From JBNJGB01 sp051747385 (GTDB taxonomy: Bacteria; Myxococcota_A; UBA9042; PHBI01; JACKFB01), in contig JBNJGB010000025.1 in NCBI GenBank assembly GCA_051747385.1, forward strand, positions 35,656-99,655: a stretch of 64,000 nucleotides of DNA, given 5' to 3'. A program made the position numbers and the translations under genes. Below the pieces are notes generated by a model, which worked only from the letters and a program-made list of their open reading frames with translations, ran no database searches and was not told the origin of the DNA. This document shows, in pieces, positions 28,121-37,147 of this stretch; position 1 is the stretch's first letter, and each line of letters opens with the position of its first letter.

Positions 28121-28282
28121 GCGACACCTCCGCACGTGACGGCCTCCCGGGGTGCGACGCTCGCCGCCGCGCCCCGGTGGGATCCGCCGTCGTGCGCAAC
28201 GGATCGGCTCGTCCGGGACACGAGGGGGGTGGGAGGCGACGTCGTCGTGCCGGACTTGACTCGACGAGGAGGACCTGCTCAA

Positions 28283-29242
28283 ATGTTCAGCATGAACGGA
28301 CGATCAGCCACGGCTCCGATGTTGGAGATGCGGCGGGATCCGTGTGCGGGGCGGATCTGGTCGGTCCACCTGGCCCCGCGAGGCGAGCCCGACTGCGCGT
28401 TCTGTGCCGTGCGGGCGCGTCGCTTCTCGCCGGGGCGGCCCGCGACCGCCCCGGCGCCGGACCTCGAGCCGGAGGCGGGGCGGGACATGCTCGCGGAGGC
28501 GCTCCACCGCCATCGCCGACGGGACGTGCGGTGGGTGCTGCTCTCGCCGGACGCGGATCCGTTCGCGCCGGGCTCGCCGGACCTGGCGGCGCCCGCCCTC
28601 GCCCTGGCCGAGGATCTCCTGCGCCGGGACATTGGGGTGGTCGTGCGCACGCGCGGCGGCGTGGCCGAGGCCGGCGGCCTGGAGGCGTTGGCCCGGCGCC
28701 ACGCAGATCGGCTGCGCGTGGAGCCGGGCTTCTTCTCCGTGGACCCGGAGCAGGTCGCGACCTGGGAGCGGGGCACGGCGCCCCTGAGCTCACGGCTCGC
28801 CCTGGCGGGGCGGCTGGCGTCGGCCGGGGCCGACGTGGAGGTCCGCGTCGGGCCGATCGTCCCTCTCGTCAACGACGGTGAGCGGGATCTGCAGCGCCTC
28901 CTCCGCGAGGTGGGGGCGCGAGGCGTCCGCAGCGCCCGACCCACCTGGGTCCGGGAGGCTCCCGGCCTCCTGCGCCAGGTGGAGCGGGAGGTGTCCCGGA
29001 GCCGCGCGCGGATGCTCCACGGCTGGTTCCACATGGAGCCCGGGCGCCCGGGCCGACCCGCCGGACTCGCGCCGCGCGTCCGCCGGCACGTGCTGGAGCG
29101 TCTCCGGAGCGCCGCCGCCGCGACCCCGGTCGAGATCGAGACGTGCCGCTGCGTGCGCTCGCGCGACGGGGGTTCCTGCGCGACCCCGCCGGCCGGGATC
29201 ACCCGGCGGCGACAGCTCGACCTCTTCGCCGGGGCCGGCTGA
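28283..29242 (+). CDS. SplB-like radical-SAM-family protein lacking the first cluster cysteine
   Basis: A 319-residue protein resembling the SplB/Rv2578c-type radical SAM fold: VVVRTRGGVAEAGGLEALA, FFSVDPEQVATWERGTAP and VRVGPIVPLVNDGERDLQ. The canonical C-x3-C-x2-C is degenerate: Cys38 and Cys41 (DCAFC) remain, but the first position is Gly34. Cys21 lies upstream but with the wrong spacing. More cysteines sit near the C-terminus (ETCRCVRSRDGGSC). It may bind no [4Fe-4S] cluster or use altered ligands. ATG 28283 follows GAGGAGGACC. No nearby photolyase-type partner. Confidence 0.7.
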   Translation: MFSMNGRSATAPMLEMRRDPCAGRIWSVHLAPRGEPDCAFCAVRARRFSPGRPATAPAPDLEPEAGRDMLAEALHRHRRRDVRWVLLSPDADPFAPGSPDLAAPALALAEDLLRRDIGVVVRTRGGVAEAGGLEALARRHADRLRVEPGFFSVDPEQVATWERGTAPLSSRLALAGRLASAGADVEVRVGPIVPLVNDGERDLQRLLREVGARGVRSARPTWVREAPGLLRQVEREVSRSRARMLHGWFHMEPGRPGRPAGLAPRVRRHVLERLRSAAAATPVEIETCRCVRSRDGGSCATPPAGITRRRQLDLFAGAG

Positions 29243-29625
29243 CGGCCGCCGAACAATCACGACTCGCCGGGAGCCGGCGAGACGTGGACGTGGCGGGCTC
29301 GAAGAGGGTGTCGCGTTGATGGTCGGCTGCTGGTCTTGGCGGGCAAGATGCCCGCCGTCCAAGGGACCCGTGGCCTGGGAGCGCGGGCGTCTCGCCCGCG
29401 AAGACGGAGGCGGGTGCCTCCTCGCGAGGGTATAGCGACAGCCTCTGGAAGCCCGCCGTTCCAGGAAACGCGAGCGGCGCCCGGGACCGCGGGCGTCCCC
29501 GCCCGCGCAGGGATGGCCCGGCGGGACCCGGTCGTCCACGTCCACGTCCACGTCCACGGCGTGTGCATGCAGGATACGGCGAACCGACAGCCCGGGACGG
29601 CGGTCTCACTCGGGCGCCTCGGAGG
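29243..29625. repeat. composite intergenic repeat with GTCCAC hexamer array
   Basis: No gene. The middle contains GCGGGCAAGATGCCCGCCGT, a GGGCGTCTCGCCCGC hairpin and GGGACCGCGGGCGTCCCCGC, a block also found inside MITE-like copy A near 6970-7005. The right end (29531-29558) has four to five tandem GTCCAC hexamers and the left end (near 29283) two inverted units. It looks like a relative of the MITE-like elements without their 23-bp ends. Confidence 0.55.
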
Positions 29626-30429
29626 TCAGGCCCCGGGGCAGGCGACCTGCTCCACGTGGCCGTCGTCGAGGCGGACGGCGGTGAGGCTCCTACCCCAGAC
29701 GCACCCGGAGTCCAGGGCCAGGATGCCCGGCTCCCGGTGCAGCCCGACGGCGGCCCAGTGGCCGAAGACCACGGTGGCGCCCAGGGGCCGCCGCCCGGGG
29801 AAGCGCCACCAGGGGACCTGCCCGGCGGGGATGCGATCCAGCGGCCCCGAGTAATCGGTCATGGTGCCGTCCGGCTCCATGCACCGCACCCGGGTGAACA
29901 CCGTGAGCAGGGCGGAGAAGCGGCGGTGCCCGCGGTGGCTGTCCTTCCAGCGGGTCTGGGGCCGGGCGTAGCTGGCGGCCAGGTACTCCGCGGCGTCCGG
30001 CCCGCGGAGGATCGTCTCGGCCTCCGCGGCGAGCGCAGCCGCCTCGTCGAGGTCCCAGCGCGGGTGCACGCCGGCGTGGACCATGACGTGGTCGCCCTCG
30101 CGGTGGAGCAGGGGGCGGCGCCGGAGCCAGTCCAGCAGGTCGTCGCAATCCGGGGCCTCCAGCACGTGCTCCAGGGTGTCGCGGCGCCGGAGGTCGCGCA
30201 CGCCGAGGGCGCAGGCCAGCAGGTGGATGTCGTGGTTCCCCAGCACCGCGACGGCGCGATCGCCCAGGTCGCGCACCCAACGCAGCACGTGCAGGGAGCC
30301 GTGGCCGCGGTTCACCAGGTCCCCGGCCAGCCACACGCGGTCCCGCGCGGGGTCGAAGTCGATGCGGTCCAGCAGGCGCCGGAGCGGCTCCCAGCAGCCC
30401 TGGACGTCTCCGATCGCCCAGTCCGTCAC
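29626..30429 (-). CDS. apaH: diadenosine tetraphosphatase (ApaH)
   Basis: A 267-residue metallophosphatase that splits Ap4A symmetrically. Motifs: AIGDVQGC (Asp and metal ligand), LAGDLVNRG, VLGNHDIHLLA and VMVHAGVHPRWD, with FGHWAAVGLH and LDSGCVWGRSLTAV near the end. It opens VTDWAIGDVQG. GTG 30429 follows GGAG, whose stop/start overlap (GTGA) joins a short upstream reading frame. A longer start is not supported. Confidence 0.95.
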   Translation of the reverse strand: MTDWAIGDVQGCWEPLRRLLDRIDFDPARDRVWLAGDLVNRGHGSLHVLRWVRDLGDRAVAVLGNHDIHLLACALGVRDLRRRDTLEHVLEAPDCDDLLDWLRRRPLLHREGDHVMVHAGVHPRWDLDEAAALAAEAETILRGPDAAEYLAASYARPQTRWKDSHRGHRRFSALLTVFTRVRCMEPDGTMTDYSGPLDRIPAGQVPWWRFPGRRPLGATVVFGHWAAVGLHREPGILALDSGCVWGRSLTAVRLDDGHVEQVACPGA

Positions 30430-30500
30430 GACTCCAACACCGCCAGAACCCTCATCAGCTCCTCCTGGGCGCGGGGCGGCCCGTCGTCGCCGGGTCGGCA
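30427..30500 (-). pseudogene. possible gene remnant upstream of apaH
   Basis: An open frame on the minus strand ends in a TGA that overlaps the apaH GTG (GTGA). Its last residues read as a plausible protein C-terminus: DDGPPRAQEELMRVLAVLES. Upstream it runs into a repeat (30511-30532), so the rest of the gene is missing. A nine-codon leader peptide starting at the internal ATG, with GGAGG before it, is an alternative reading. Confidence 0.35.
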
Positions 30501-30510
30501 GCGGGCCCAG

Positions 30511-30532
30511 GAGCATATGCCCTACAGGCTCC
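30511..30532. repeat. solo inverted-repeat end of the 37.6-kb repeat family
   Basis: GAGCATATGCCCTACAGGCT followed by CC is the reverse complement of GGAGCCTGTAGGG-CATATGCTC, the terminal word of the element at 37593-37821. The rest of the 327-bp gap between apaH and the PEBP-like gene shows no gene; a consensus TTGACA at 30659-30664 lacks a matching -10. Confidence 0.45.
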
Positions 30533-30756
30533 TGGGAGCCGTCCCACTGGAGCTCCCACGCTTCCGGGATGTGGGGCGGGGCCCCGGCACCGTCTTAACA
30601 GGTCTCGTGGAGGCGGTCGAAGAGGAGCGCCCCCGGGTCGGATCAGGGCCCGAACCCGTTGACAGCGGCCGCGAGGGGGATCGACCCTTCCGGGACGAGT
30701 CACCGCCACACACAGGATGGGCGCAGGCGCGCCCCGTCCCCGCAGAGGAGGATGAC

Positions 30757-31386
30757 GTGAAGGTCTGGAGCGACAGCTTCGAGCACGACGGCCCGATGGA
30801 CGAGCGGCTGGCCTTCGGAACGTGGGATCCGGAGCAGAAGATCGCCCTGGCCGACAACAGGAACCCCCACCTGGCCTGGAGCGACCTCCCGGAGGGCACG
30901 AAGTCCCTGGCGATCGTCTGCTGCGATCCGGACGCCCCGAGCAAGCCGGACGACGTGAACCAGGAGGGCAAGACCGTCCCCGCCGACCTCCCCCGCGTGG
31001 ACTTCTACCACTGGGCGCTGGTCGACCTGGATCCGTCCGCGGGCTCCATCGCCGAGGGCGCCTTCTGCGACGGGATCACCCCCAAGGGCAAGAGCGGCCC
31101 GGAAGGCCCGAACGGCACGCGCCAGGGCCTGAACAACTACACCCAGTGGTTCGAGGGCGACGAGGACATGGGCGGCCGGTACTTCGGCTACGACGGCCCC
31201 TGCCCGCCGTGGAACGACGCCCTGCTCCACCACTATCACTTCACCGTCTACGCCCTGGACGTGGAGCGCTGCCCCGTGGAGGGGACCTTCGACGCGCCCG
31301 CCGTCCTCCAGGCCATCGACGGGCACGTGCTGGGCAAGGCGACGACCACCGGTACGTACGCCATCAACCCCGACGTGTCGTCCTGA
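30757..31386 (+). CDS. PEBP/YbhB-like protein
   Basis: A 209-residue phosphatidylethanolamine-binding-protein-like (YbhB/YbcL) protein. Marks include NPHLAWSDLPEGTKSLAIVC, DPDAPSKPDDVN, FYHWALVDLD, YFGYDGPCPPWND and HHYHFTVYALD. It carries an insertion with QEGKTVPADLP after the CDPDAP motif. Bacterial members have no settled function. GTG at 30757 follows GAGGAGG. It is followed by a BtpA-like gene 11 bp downstream, probably in one transcript. Confidence 0.9.
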   Translation: MKVWSDSFEHDGPMDERLAFGTWDPEQKIALADNRNPHLAWSDLPEGTKSLAIVCCDPDAPSKPDDVNQEGKTVPADLPRVDFYHWALVDLDPSAGSIAEGAFCDGITPKGKSGPEGPNGTRQGLNNYTQWFEGDEDMGGRYFGYDGPCPPWNDALLHHYHFTVYALDVERCPVEGTFDAPAVLQAIDGHVLGKATTTGTYAINPDVSS

Positions 31387-31397
31387 GCGGCGCGGCG

Positions 31398-32228
31398 ATG
31401 GCGACCAGGGCGGCGACGGGCGCGTCCGGGCGGTTCCACACCGCCGTCGGCGAGCGCAAGGTGCTGCTGGGGGTGGTGCACCTGGCGCCGCTCCCGGGCA
31501 GCCCCCGGTACGACGGGCGCGGGCTGGAGCCCATCGTGGAGCGCGCCCACCACGACGCGGTGGCGCTCCTCGACGCGGGCTTCGACGGCTGGCTGCTGGA
31601 GAACCTGGGAGACGCCCCGTTCCTCCCGGACCGGGTGCCGGCCCACGTGATCGCCGCCATGACGCGGATCGCGTGCGAGCTTCCCCGGGAGGTCGCTCGC
31701 GTCACGGGCGTGAACGTCCTCCGGAACGACGCGCGCGGGGGCATGGCCGTCGCCGCGGCGGCCGGGCTGGACTTCATCCGGGTGAACGTCCACTCGGGCG
31801 CCACCGTGGCGGATCAGGGGGTCGTCGAGGGGAGGGCCCACGAGACGCTCCGGGATCGCGCCCTGCTGGGCGCCCCGGTAGCGGTCCTGGCCGACGTGGA
31901 CGTGAAGCACGCCACGCCACTGGGACGCCGCTTCGACCTGGTGGAGTCGGCCCGCGACACGGTCGACCGGGGTCTCGCCGACGCGCTCATCGTCACCGGC
32001 AAGGCGACCGGAGGTGCGGTGTCCTTCGGCCACCTGCGCCTCGCGAGGGAGGCGGTCCCCGACCGACCGCTCCTGGTGGGCAGCGGGGTGACCACGGACA
32101 ACGCCGCCGACCTGCTGGCCATCGCGGACGGGGCCATCGTCGGCACGTCCCTCAAGGAGGAGGGCGATGTCCGCCGGCCGGTGGACCCGGAGCGCGCCCG
32201 CGCCTTCGTCCACGCGGTCCGCGGCTGA
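31398..32228 (+). CDS. BtpA/SgcQ-family TIM-barrel protein
   Basis: A 276-residue TIM-barrel-like protein of the BtpA family: VLLGVVHLAPLPGSPRY, DGWLLENLGDAPF, GVNVLRNDARGGMAVAAAA, ADVDVKHATPL and GSGVTTDNAADLL with IVGTSLKEEGDV. In cyanobacteria BtpA stabilises photosystem I, but most bacterial members (SgcQ-like) are of unknown function. No photosynthesis genes are in the window. ATG 31398. Adjacent to the PEBP-like gene. Confidence 0.88.
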   Translation: MATRAATGASGRFHTAVGERKVLLGVVHLAPLPGSPRYDGRGLEPIVERAHHDAVALLDAGFDGWLLENLGDAPFLPDRVPAHVIAAMTRIACELPREVARVTGVNVLRNDARGGMAVAAAAGLDFIRVNVHSGATVADQGVVEGRAHETLRDRALLGAPVAVLADVDVKHATPLGRRFDLVESARDTVDRGLADALIVTGKATGGAVSFGHLRLAREAVPDRPLLVGSGVTTDNAADLLAIADGAIVGTSLKEEGDVRRPVDPERARAFVHAVRG

Positions 32229-32271
32229 CCGGGACGGCGCGCCTCCGGGACCTCGCCGTCCTCGTCCGGAG

Positions 32272-34503
32272 TCAGCCTCGGCTCCGCCAGCCGGCGATGG
32301 CCGCCTGGCCGAGGGACACGCCGCCGTCGCCCGGAGGAACGCGGGCGTGGGTGAGGACCTCGAAGCCGGCCCCGGCGAGGCGGCGCGTCGTCTCCTCCAG
32401 GAGCAGGCGGTTCTGGAAGCAGCCCCCGGTGAGGGCCACCGTCTCCAGGCCCGTCTCCTCCCGGGCCCGGCGACAGGCACGCGCGAGGGCCGACGCGAGC
32501 CCGGCGTGGAGGCGTCCCCCGACGCGGCCGGGCGACTCGCCTGCGTCCAGATCCCGCACCACGGCCCGGATCAGCGGGCGCGCGTCCATCTCCAGCAGGC
32601 CGCCCTCCTCCGCGAGAGGTAGCGCGTACGGCTCCGCGCCTGCCTCGGAGACGGCCTCCAGCTCGGCGGCGGCCTGGCCCTCGTAGCTGGCGTGGGGGCA
32701 GACGCCTGCGAGGGCGGACACCGCGTCGAACAGGCGGCCCGCGCTCGACGTGCGGGGCGCGTTCAGTCCCTTGTGGACCAGGGCCTCGACGGTCTCGCGG
32801 CCCGGCACGTCCACGCGGTCGCCGGGCAGCCCCGCCGCCAGGAGGTGCGAGAGGGCCATCCGCCAGGGCTGGCGCACCGCGGCGTCGCCGCCCGGGAGCC
32901 GCACCGGTCGCAGGCGCGCCAGGCGGCGGAAGCCGGCCAGGTCCGCGGCCAGGATCTCGCCGCCCCAGACCGTCCCGTCGGGGCCGTACCCGGTGCCGTC
33001 CCACGCGACGCCCAGGACCTGATCCCGGCGTCCGTTGTCGACGAGGCATGCGGCCACGTGCGCGTGGTGATGCTGCACGGCGAGCGCGGGGAGGCCGGTC
33101 TCCCGGGCGATGGCCGTGCCGTGATAGCCCGGGTGCATGTCGTGGGCGACGAGACGCGGCCGGACGCCGAACACGTCCTCCAGCCGCGCCCGCACCTCCT
33201 CGAAGAGCAGCCGGGACTCCCAGCCGGCCAGATCCCCCACGTGCTGGCTCGGGACGGCGGCCTGCCCGGCGGTGAGGCAGAAGGTGTTCTTCAGGTCGGC
33301 GCCCACGGCGAGGAGGGGAGGGGCCTCGAAGCCCAGGTCCAGGACCTCCGGGACGTAGCCACGGGCCCGGCGGAGCAGCCGCTCGCGGCCGTCGGCGACG
33401 CGGACCACCGAGTCGTCCACGCGCGTGCGGATCGGTCGATCGTGCAGGAGCAGGTGGTCCGCCAGCGGGCCCAGGCGCTCGCGGGCCTCCTCATTGGACG
33501 CCGCGAGGGGCTCGTCGGACAGGTTGCCGCTGGTCATCACGAGGGGCCCGCCGAAGGCCTCCAGGAGCAGGTGGTGCAGCGGCGTGTACGGCAGGAACGC
33601 GCCCAGCTCGGTGCGGCCCGGGGCCACGCCGGGAGCCAGCCGGGAGCCCGGGCGCCGGGGCAGCAGCACGATGGGCGCGCGGGGCGACGTCAGGACCCCC
33701 CGGGCCCCCTCCGGCAGGACGACCTCCACCTCGAGGGAGGCCAGGTCGGGGAACATCACGGCCAGGGGCTTCGCCGGGCGGCGCTTCCGCTCCCGCAGGA
33801 GGGCCACGGCCTCGGGGAGCGAGGCGTCGCAGCAGAGCTGGAAGCCGCCCAGGCCCTTCACGGCCACCACCCGGCCCGCCCGGAGCGCCCGCGCGGCCTG
33901 CGCGACGGGATCGCCCTCGCCGGCGGGAGGCTCCAGCCAGAGGTGGGGGCCGCAGTCCGGGCACGCGTTGGGCTGGGCGTGGAAGCGCCGGTCGGCCGGG
34001 TCGTCGTACTCCGCCGCGCACGCCCCGCACATGGTGAACGAGGACATGGTCGTCCGGGCGCGGTCGTAGGGGACGGCCCGGACGATGGAGTAGCGCGGCC
34101 CGCAGTCCGTGCAGTTCAGGAAGGGATGGCCGTGGCGGCGGTCGGCCGGGTCGCGAAGCTCGCGCAGGCAGGCGTCGCAGGTGGCCAGGTCCGGGGAGAC
34201 GCGTGGGAAGGTGCGCCCGCGGCCGTCGCTCTCCCGGATGGTGAAGGTCTGGTGGCCCGCGGGCTCGGCGGCGGCGGACTCCACGGACTCGACGCGCGCG
34301 CTGGGCGGCGGGGAGGTCTCCACGGCGCGGGCCAGGGCGTCCAGCGCGTCGACGTCGCCCTCCGCGTCGATCACCACCCCGTCCGGGTCGTTCCAGACGG
34401 CGCCCGCCACGCCGAGCGAGACGGCCGTGCGATAGACGAAGGGCCGGAAGCCGACGCCCTGGACCGTGCCGCGCACCCGCAGGACCCGGCGGCTGGCAGG
34501 CAA
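32272..34503 (-). CDS. hypF: carbamoyltransferase HypF
   Basis: A 743-residue HypF, which makes the cyanide ligands of [NiFe]-hydrogenase from carbamoyl phosphate. Domains in order: acylphosphatase (1-90, with VQGVGFRPFVYR), two zinc-ribbon pairs (Cys109/112 with Cys131/134; Cys159/162 with Cys181/184), a YrdC-like ATP domain, and a Kae1-like domain with HHHAHVAACL. All look intact. TTG start with GGAGGTG ribosome-binding site. An extended -10 (TGC-TACACT) is near 34540-34545. No other hyp or hydrogenase gene lies in the window. Confidence 0.95.
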   Translation of the reverse strand: MPASRRVLRVRGTVQGVGFRPFVYRTAVSLGVAGAVWNDPDGVVIDAEGDVDALDALARAVETSPPPSARVESVESAAAEPAGHQTFTIRESDGRGRTFPRVSPDLATCDACLRELRDPADRRHGHPFLNCTDCGPRYSIVRAVPYDRARTTMSSFTMCGACAAEYDDPADRRFHAQPNACPDCGPHLWLEPPAGEGDPVAQAARALRAGRVVAVKGLGGFQLCCDASLPEAVALLRERKRRPAKPLAVMFPDLASLEVEVVLPEGARGVLTSPRAPIVLLPRRPGSRLAPGVAPGRTELGAFLPYTPLHHLLLEAFGGPLVMTSGNLSDEPLAASNEEARERLGPLADHLLLHDRPIRTRVDDSVVRVADGRERLLRRARGYVPEVLDLGFEAPPLLAVGADLKNTFCLTAGQAAVPSQHVGDLAGWESRLLFEEVRARLEDVFGVRPRLVAHDMHPGYHGTAIARETGLPALAVQHHHAHVAACLVDNGRRDQVLGVAWDGTGYGPDGTVWGGEILAADLAGFRRLARLRPVRLPGGDAAVRQPWRMALSHLLAAGLPGDRVDVPGRETVEALVHKGLNAPRTSSAGRLFDAVSALAGVCPHASYEGQAAAELEAVSEAGAEPYALPLAEEGGLLEMDARPLIRAVVRDLDAGESPGRVGGRLHAGLASALARACRRAREETGLETVALTGGCFQNRLLLEETTRRLAGAGFEVLTHARVPPGDGGVSLGQAAIAGWRSRG

Positions 34504-34539
34504 TCGCGCACCTCCGCGCGGAATGGACGAGAGGCCGGC

Positions 34540-34545
34540 AGTGTA
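34540..34545 (-). promoter_or_regulatory. extended -10 of hypF
   Basis: TGC followed by TACACT on the minus strand forms an extended -10 about 35 bp upstream of the TTG start. No good -35 is seen. Confidence 0.35.
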
Positions 34546-34661
34546 GCACGTGTCCGGACCCGATCGGTCGGGCAGGCGGGGTCGTCGAGGCTTGACTCGG
34601 CGGGCTTCGGGACCGATTTCCTTGTTGACCTCCCGGTGGCCGACAGGCCCAGGATGGACCC

Positions 34662-37118
34662 ATGAGCACGGCCAGCCCCCGCACCCTGCCCCCGGAAACC
34701 GGACCCGAGCCCGCCGACGCCCCGGCGGAAGAGCGCCGTCGGGTGACGCTCCCGGTGGAGGGGATGACCTGCGCGGCCTGCTCGACCCGCCTGGAGAAGG
34801 TGCTCGGGCGCCTGGACGGCGTGGACGAGGCGGCCGTGAACCTCACGACGGAGCGGGCGAGCCTCCGGTTCGACGAGGCGGCCGTGTCTCCGGAGCGCTT
34901 CGCCGAGGCCATCCGGAAGGCGGGCTTCTCCGTGCCGACGCGGACGGCGCGGCTGAGCATCGGCGGCATGACCTGCGCCACCTGCGCGCAGCGCATCGAG
35001 AAGGTGCTGCGGAAGCTGCCCGGGGTCGCGGGCGCCCAGGTGAACCTGGCCACGGAGATCGCCTCGATCGCGTACATGCCGGGCGTCGTGGAGCAGGACG
35101 CCCTGATCGGGGCGGTGGAGAGGGCGGGCTACGAGGCCTCGCCGGCCCCCAGCGACGCGGAGGCGGAGGAGGCGCAGCGGCGCGAGGAGGTCCGCAGGGA
35201 GCGCCGGGAGCTGGGCCTCCTGGTGGGCGCGATCCTGCTGACCCTGCCCCTGCTGGCCCCGATGGTCCTGATGCCCTTCGGGATCGAGTGGATGCTCCCG
35301 GGCCTGGTCCAGCTCGTCCTGGCCACGCCGGTGCAGGTGGTGGCCGGGGCGCGGTTCTACCGGGGCGCCTGGGCGGCGCTCCGGGCGGGCACCGGGAACA
35401 TGGATCTGCTGGTCGCCCTGGGCACGTCGGCGGCGTACGGCCTGAGCCTGTACCACCTGGCGGTCGGCGGCGAGCACCTGTACTTCGAGGCCTCCGCCGC
35501 GGTCATCACCCTGGTGATGCTCGGGAAGTGGATGGAGGCGCGGGCGAAGCGCAAGACCACGGGCGCCATCCGGGCGCTCATGGCGCTGCGACCGGACCGG
35601 GCGCGCGTGCTCCGGGACGGACGGGAGGTCGAGGTCCCGGCCGAGGCCGTGGCCCGGGGAGACGTGGTCGTGATCCGCCCCGGCGAGCGGGTGCCGGTGG
35701 ACGGGACCATCGCCCGGGGCAGCAGCCAGCTCGACGAGTCCCTCATCACCGGCGAGAGCCTGCCGGTCCCGCGGGAGGAGGGGGACGAGGTCACCGGCGG
35801 CTCCATCAACGGCGAGGGCCTGCTGCAGGTGGAGGCCACCCACGTGGGCGCCGACTCCCTGCTGTCGAAGATCGTGCAGATGGTGGAGAGCGCCCAGGCC
35901 ACGAAGGCCCCCATCCAGCGGCTCGTGGACCGGGTGGCGGCCGTGTTCGTCCCGGCCGTCGTGGCGGTGGCCGCGGTGACGCTGGCGGGCTGGCTCCTGG
36001 CGGACGCCGAGCCGTCCGTCGCCATCATCAACGCGGTGGCGGTGCTGGTCATCGCGTGCCCGTGCGCCCTGGGCCTCGCCACGCCGACCGCCCTGATGGT
36101 CGGCACCGGGGCGGCCGCCCGGGAGGGCATCCTCATCAAGGACGCGGAGGCCCTGGAGCGCGCTCACGCGCTGGACGTCGTGGTCTTCGACAAGACCGGC
36201 ACCCTGACCGAGGGGCGCCCGCGGGTCCACGCCGTGGAGCCCGCCGACGGGGACGAGGGGGCGCTCCTGGCCCTCACGGCGAGCGCCCAGCGCGGCAGCG
36301 AGCACCCCCTGGCGCGGGCCGTCCTCCTCCGCGCGGCGGAGCTCGAGCTGGACGTGGAGGATCCCGCGGACTTCCGCGCCGTGGCGGGCCGCGGCTTGGA
36401 GGCGCGCGTCGGCGATCGGAGCCTGCTCGTCGGCAGCCGCCGGTTCATGGGCGAGCGCGGGGCCGACCTGGCGCCCCTCGAGGCTCGCGCGCGGGACCTC
36501 GAGGCGCGCGGCATGACGGTCATGTGGGTGGCCGAGGACGGCGAGTCCCCGCGGCTCCTGGGTGCCATCGGCGTGGGCGACACCCCGCGGGAGTCCGCGA
36601 TCGAGGCGGTGCGCAGGCTGCGCGAGGCCGGCGTCGAGGTCGTCATGCTCACCGGCGACGACACCCGGACCGCCGAGGCCGTCGCCGAGGCCCTGGGCGT
36701 CGACCGGGTCATCGCGGAGGTCCTCCCCGAGGACAAGGCCCGCGAGGTGCAGGCCCTGGGCGAGGGCGACCGGGTGGTGGCCATGGTGGGCGACGGGGTC
36801 AACGACGCCCCGGCCCTTGCCGCGGCGGACGTGGGCTTCGCCATGTCCAGCGGGACCGACGTGGCCATGCACACCGCTGGCGTGACCCTGATGCGGCCGG
36901 AGCCGACGCTCGTCGCGGACGCGGTCGGCGTGTCCCGGGCGACCACCCGCAAGATCCGCCAGAACCTCTTCTGGGCGTTCATCTACAACGTCGTCGGCAT
37001 CCCGCTGGCGGCCGTGGGTCTGCTGAGCCCGGTCTTCGCCGGGGCCGCGATGGCCATGTCGAGCGTGAGCGTGGTGAGCAACGCGCTCATGCTCAAGCGC
37101 TGGAGGGCCGGGCGCTGA
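34662..37118 (+). CDS. copA: copper-exporting P1B-type ATPase
   Basis: An 818-residue heavy-metal ATPase of the CopA type. Two N-terminal HMA domains carry GMTCAAC (Cys37/40) and GMTCATC (Cys105/108). Eight membrane segments follow, with the transmembrane metal site CPC in VIACPCALGLATPTA. The phosphorylation loop has DKTGTLTEG, the HP locus is SEHPLARAV, and the hinge is GDGVNDAPAL. Tyr-Asn (IYNVVG) and Met-Ser-Ser (MAMSSVSVV) in the last helices are typical of Cu(I) exporters. A CopZ-like chaperone follows 29 bp downstream. No CueR-type repressor is adjacent. Confidence 0.95.
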   Translation: MSTASPRTLPPETGPEPADAPAEERRRVTLPVEGMTCAACSTRLEKVLGRLDGVDEAAVNLTTERASLRFDEAAVSPERFAEAIRKAGFSVPTRTARLSIGGMTCATCAQRIEKVLRKLPGVAGAQVNLATEIASIAYMPGVVEQDALIGAVERAGYEASPAPSDAEAEEAQRREEVRRERRELGLLVGAILLTLPLLAPMVLMPFGIEWMLPGLVQLVLATPVQVVAGARFYRGAWAALRAGTGNMDLLVALGTSAAYGLSLYHLAVGGEHLYFEASAAVITLVMLGKWMEARAKRKTTGAIRALMALRPDRARVLRDGREVEVPAEAVARGDVVVIRPGERVPVDGTIARGSSQLDESLITGESLPVPREEGDEVTGGSINGEGLLQVEATHVGADSLLSKIVQMVESAQATKAPIQRLVDRVAAVFVPAVVAVAAVTLAGWLLADAEPSVAIINAVAVLVIACPCALGLATPTALMVGTGAAAREGILIKDAEALERAHALDVVVFDKTGTLTEGRPRVHAVEPADGDEGALLALTASAQRGSEHPLARAVLLRAAELELDVEDPADFRAVAGRGLEARVGDRSLLVGSRRFMGERGADLAPLEARARDLEARGMTVMWVAEDGESPRLLGAIGVGDTPRESAIEAVRRLREAGVEVVMLTGDDTRTAEAVAEALGVDRVIAEVLPEDKAREVQALGEGDRVVAMVGDGVNDAPALAAADVGFAMSSGTDVAMHTAGVTLMRPEPTLVADAVGVSRATTRKIRQNLFWAFIYNVVGIPLAAVGLLSPVFAGAAMAMSSVSVVSNALMLKRWRAGR

Positions 37119-37147
37119 CCGGCCCCGTCACCACAGGAGTCGAGGCG

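Noticed and set aside
30659..30664. Perfect TTGACA upstream of the PEBP-like gene as a promoter
   Set aside because: No acceptable -10 lies at 15-19 bp spacing; kept only as a remark in the repeat entry.
34592..34620. CueR-type operator upstream of copA
   Set aside because: TTGACT is present, but no dyad with the 19-20 bp spacer pattern and no good -10 was found.
34371..36872. Open frame of 833 codons opposite copA
   Set aside because: Antisense shadow of the copper ATPase, which has all family motifs; no motif was seen in the shadow.
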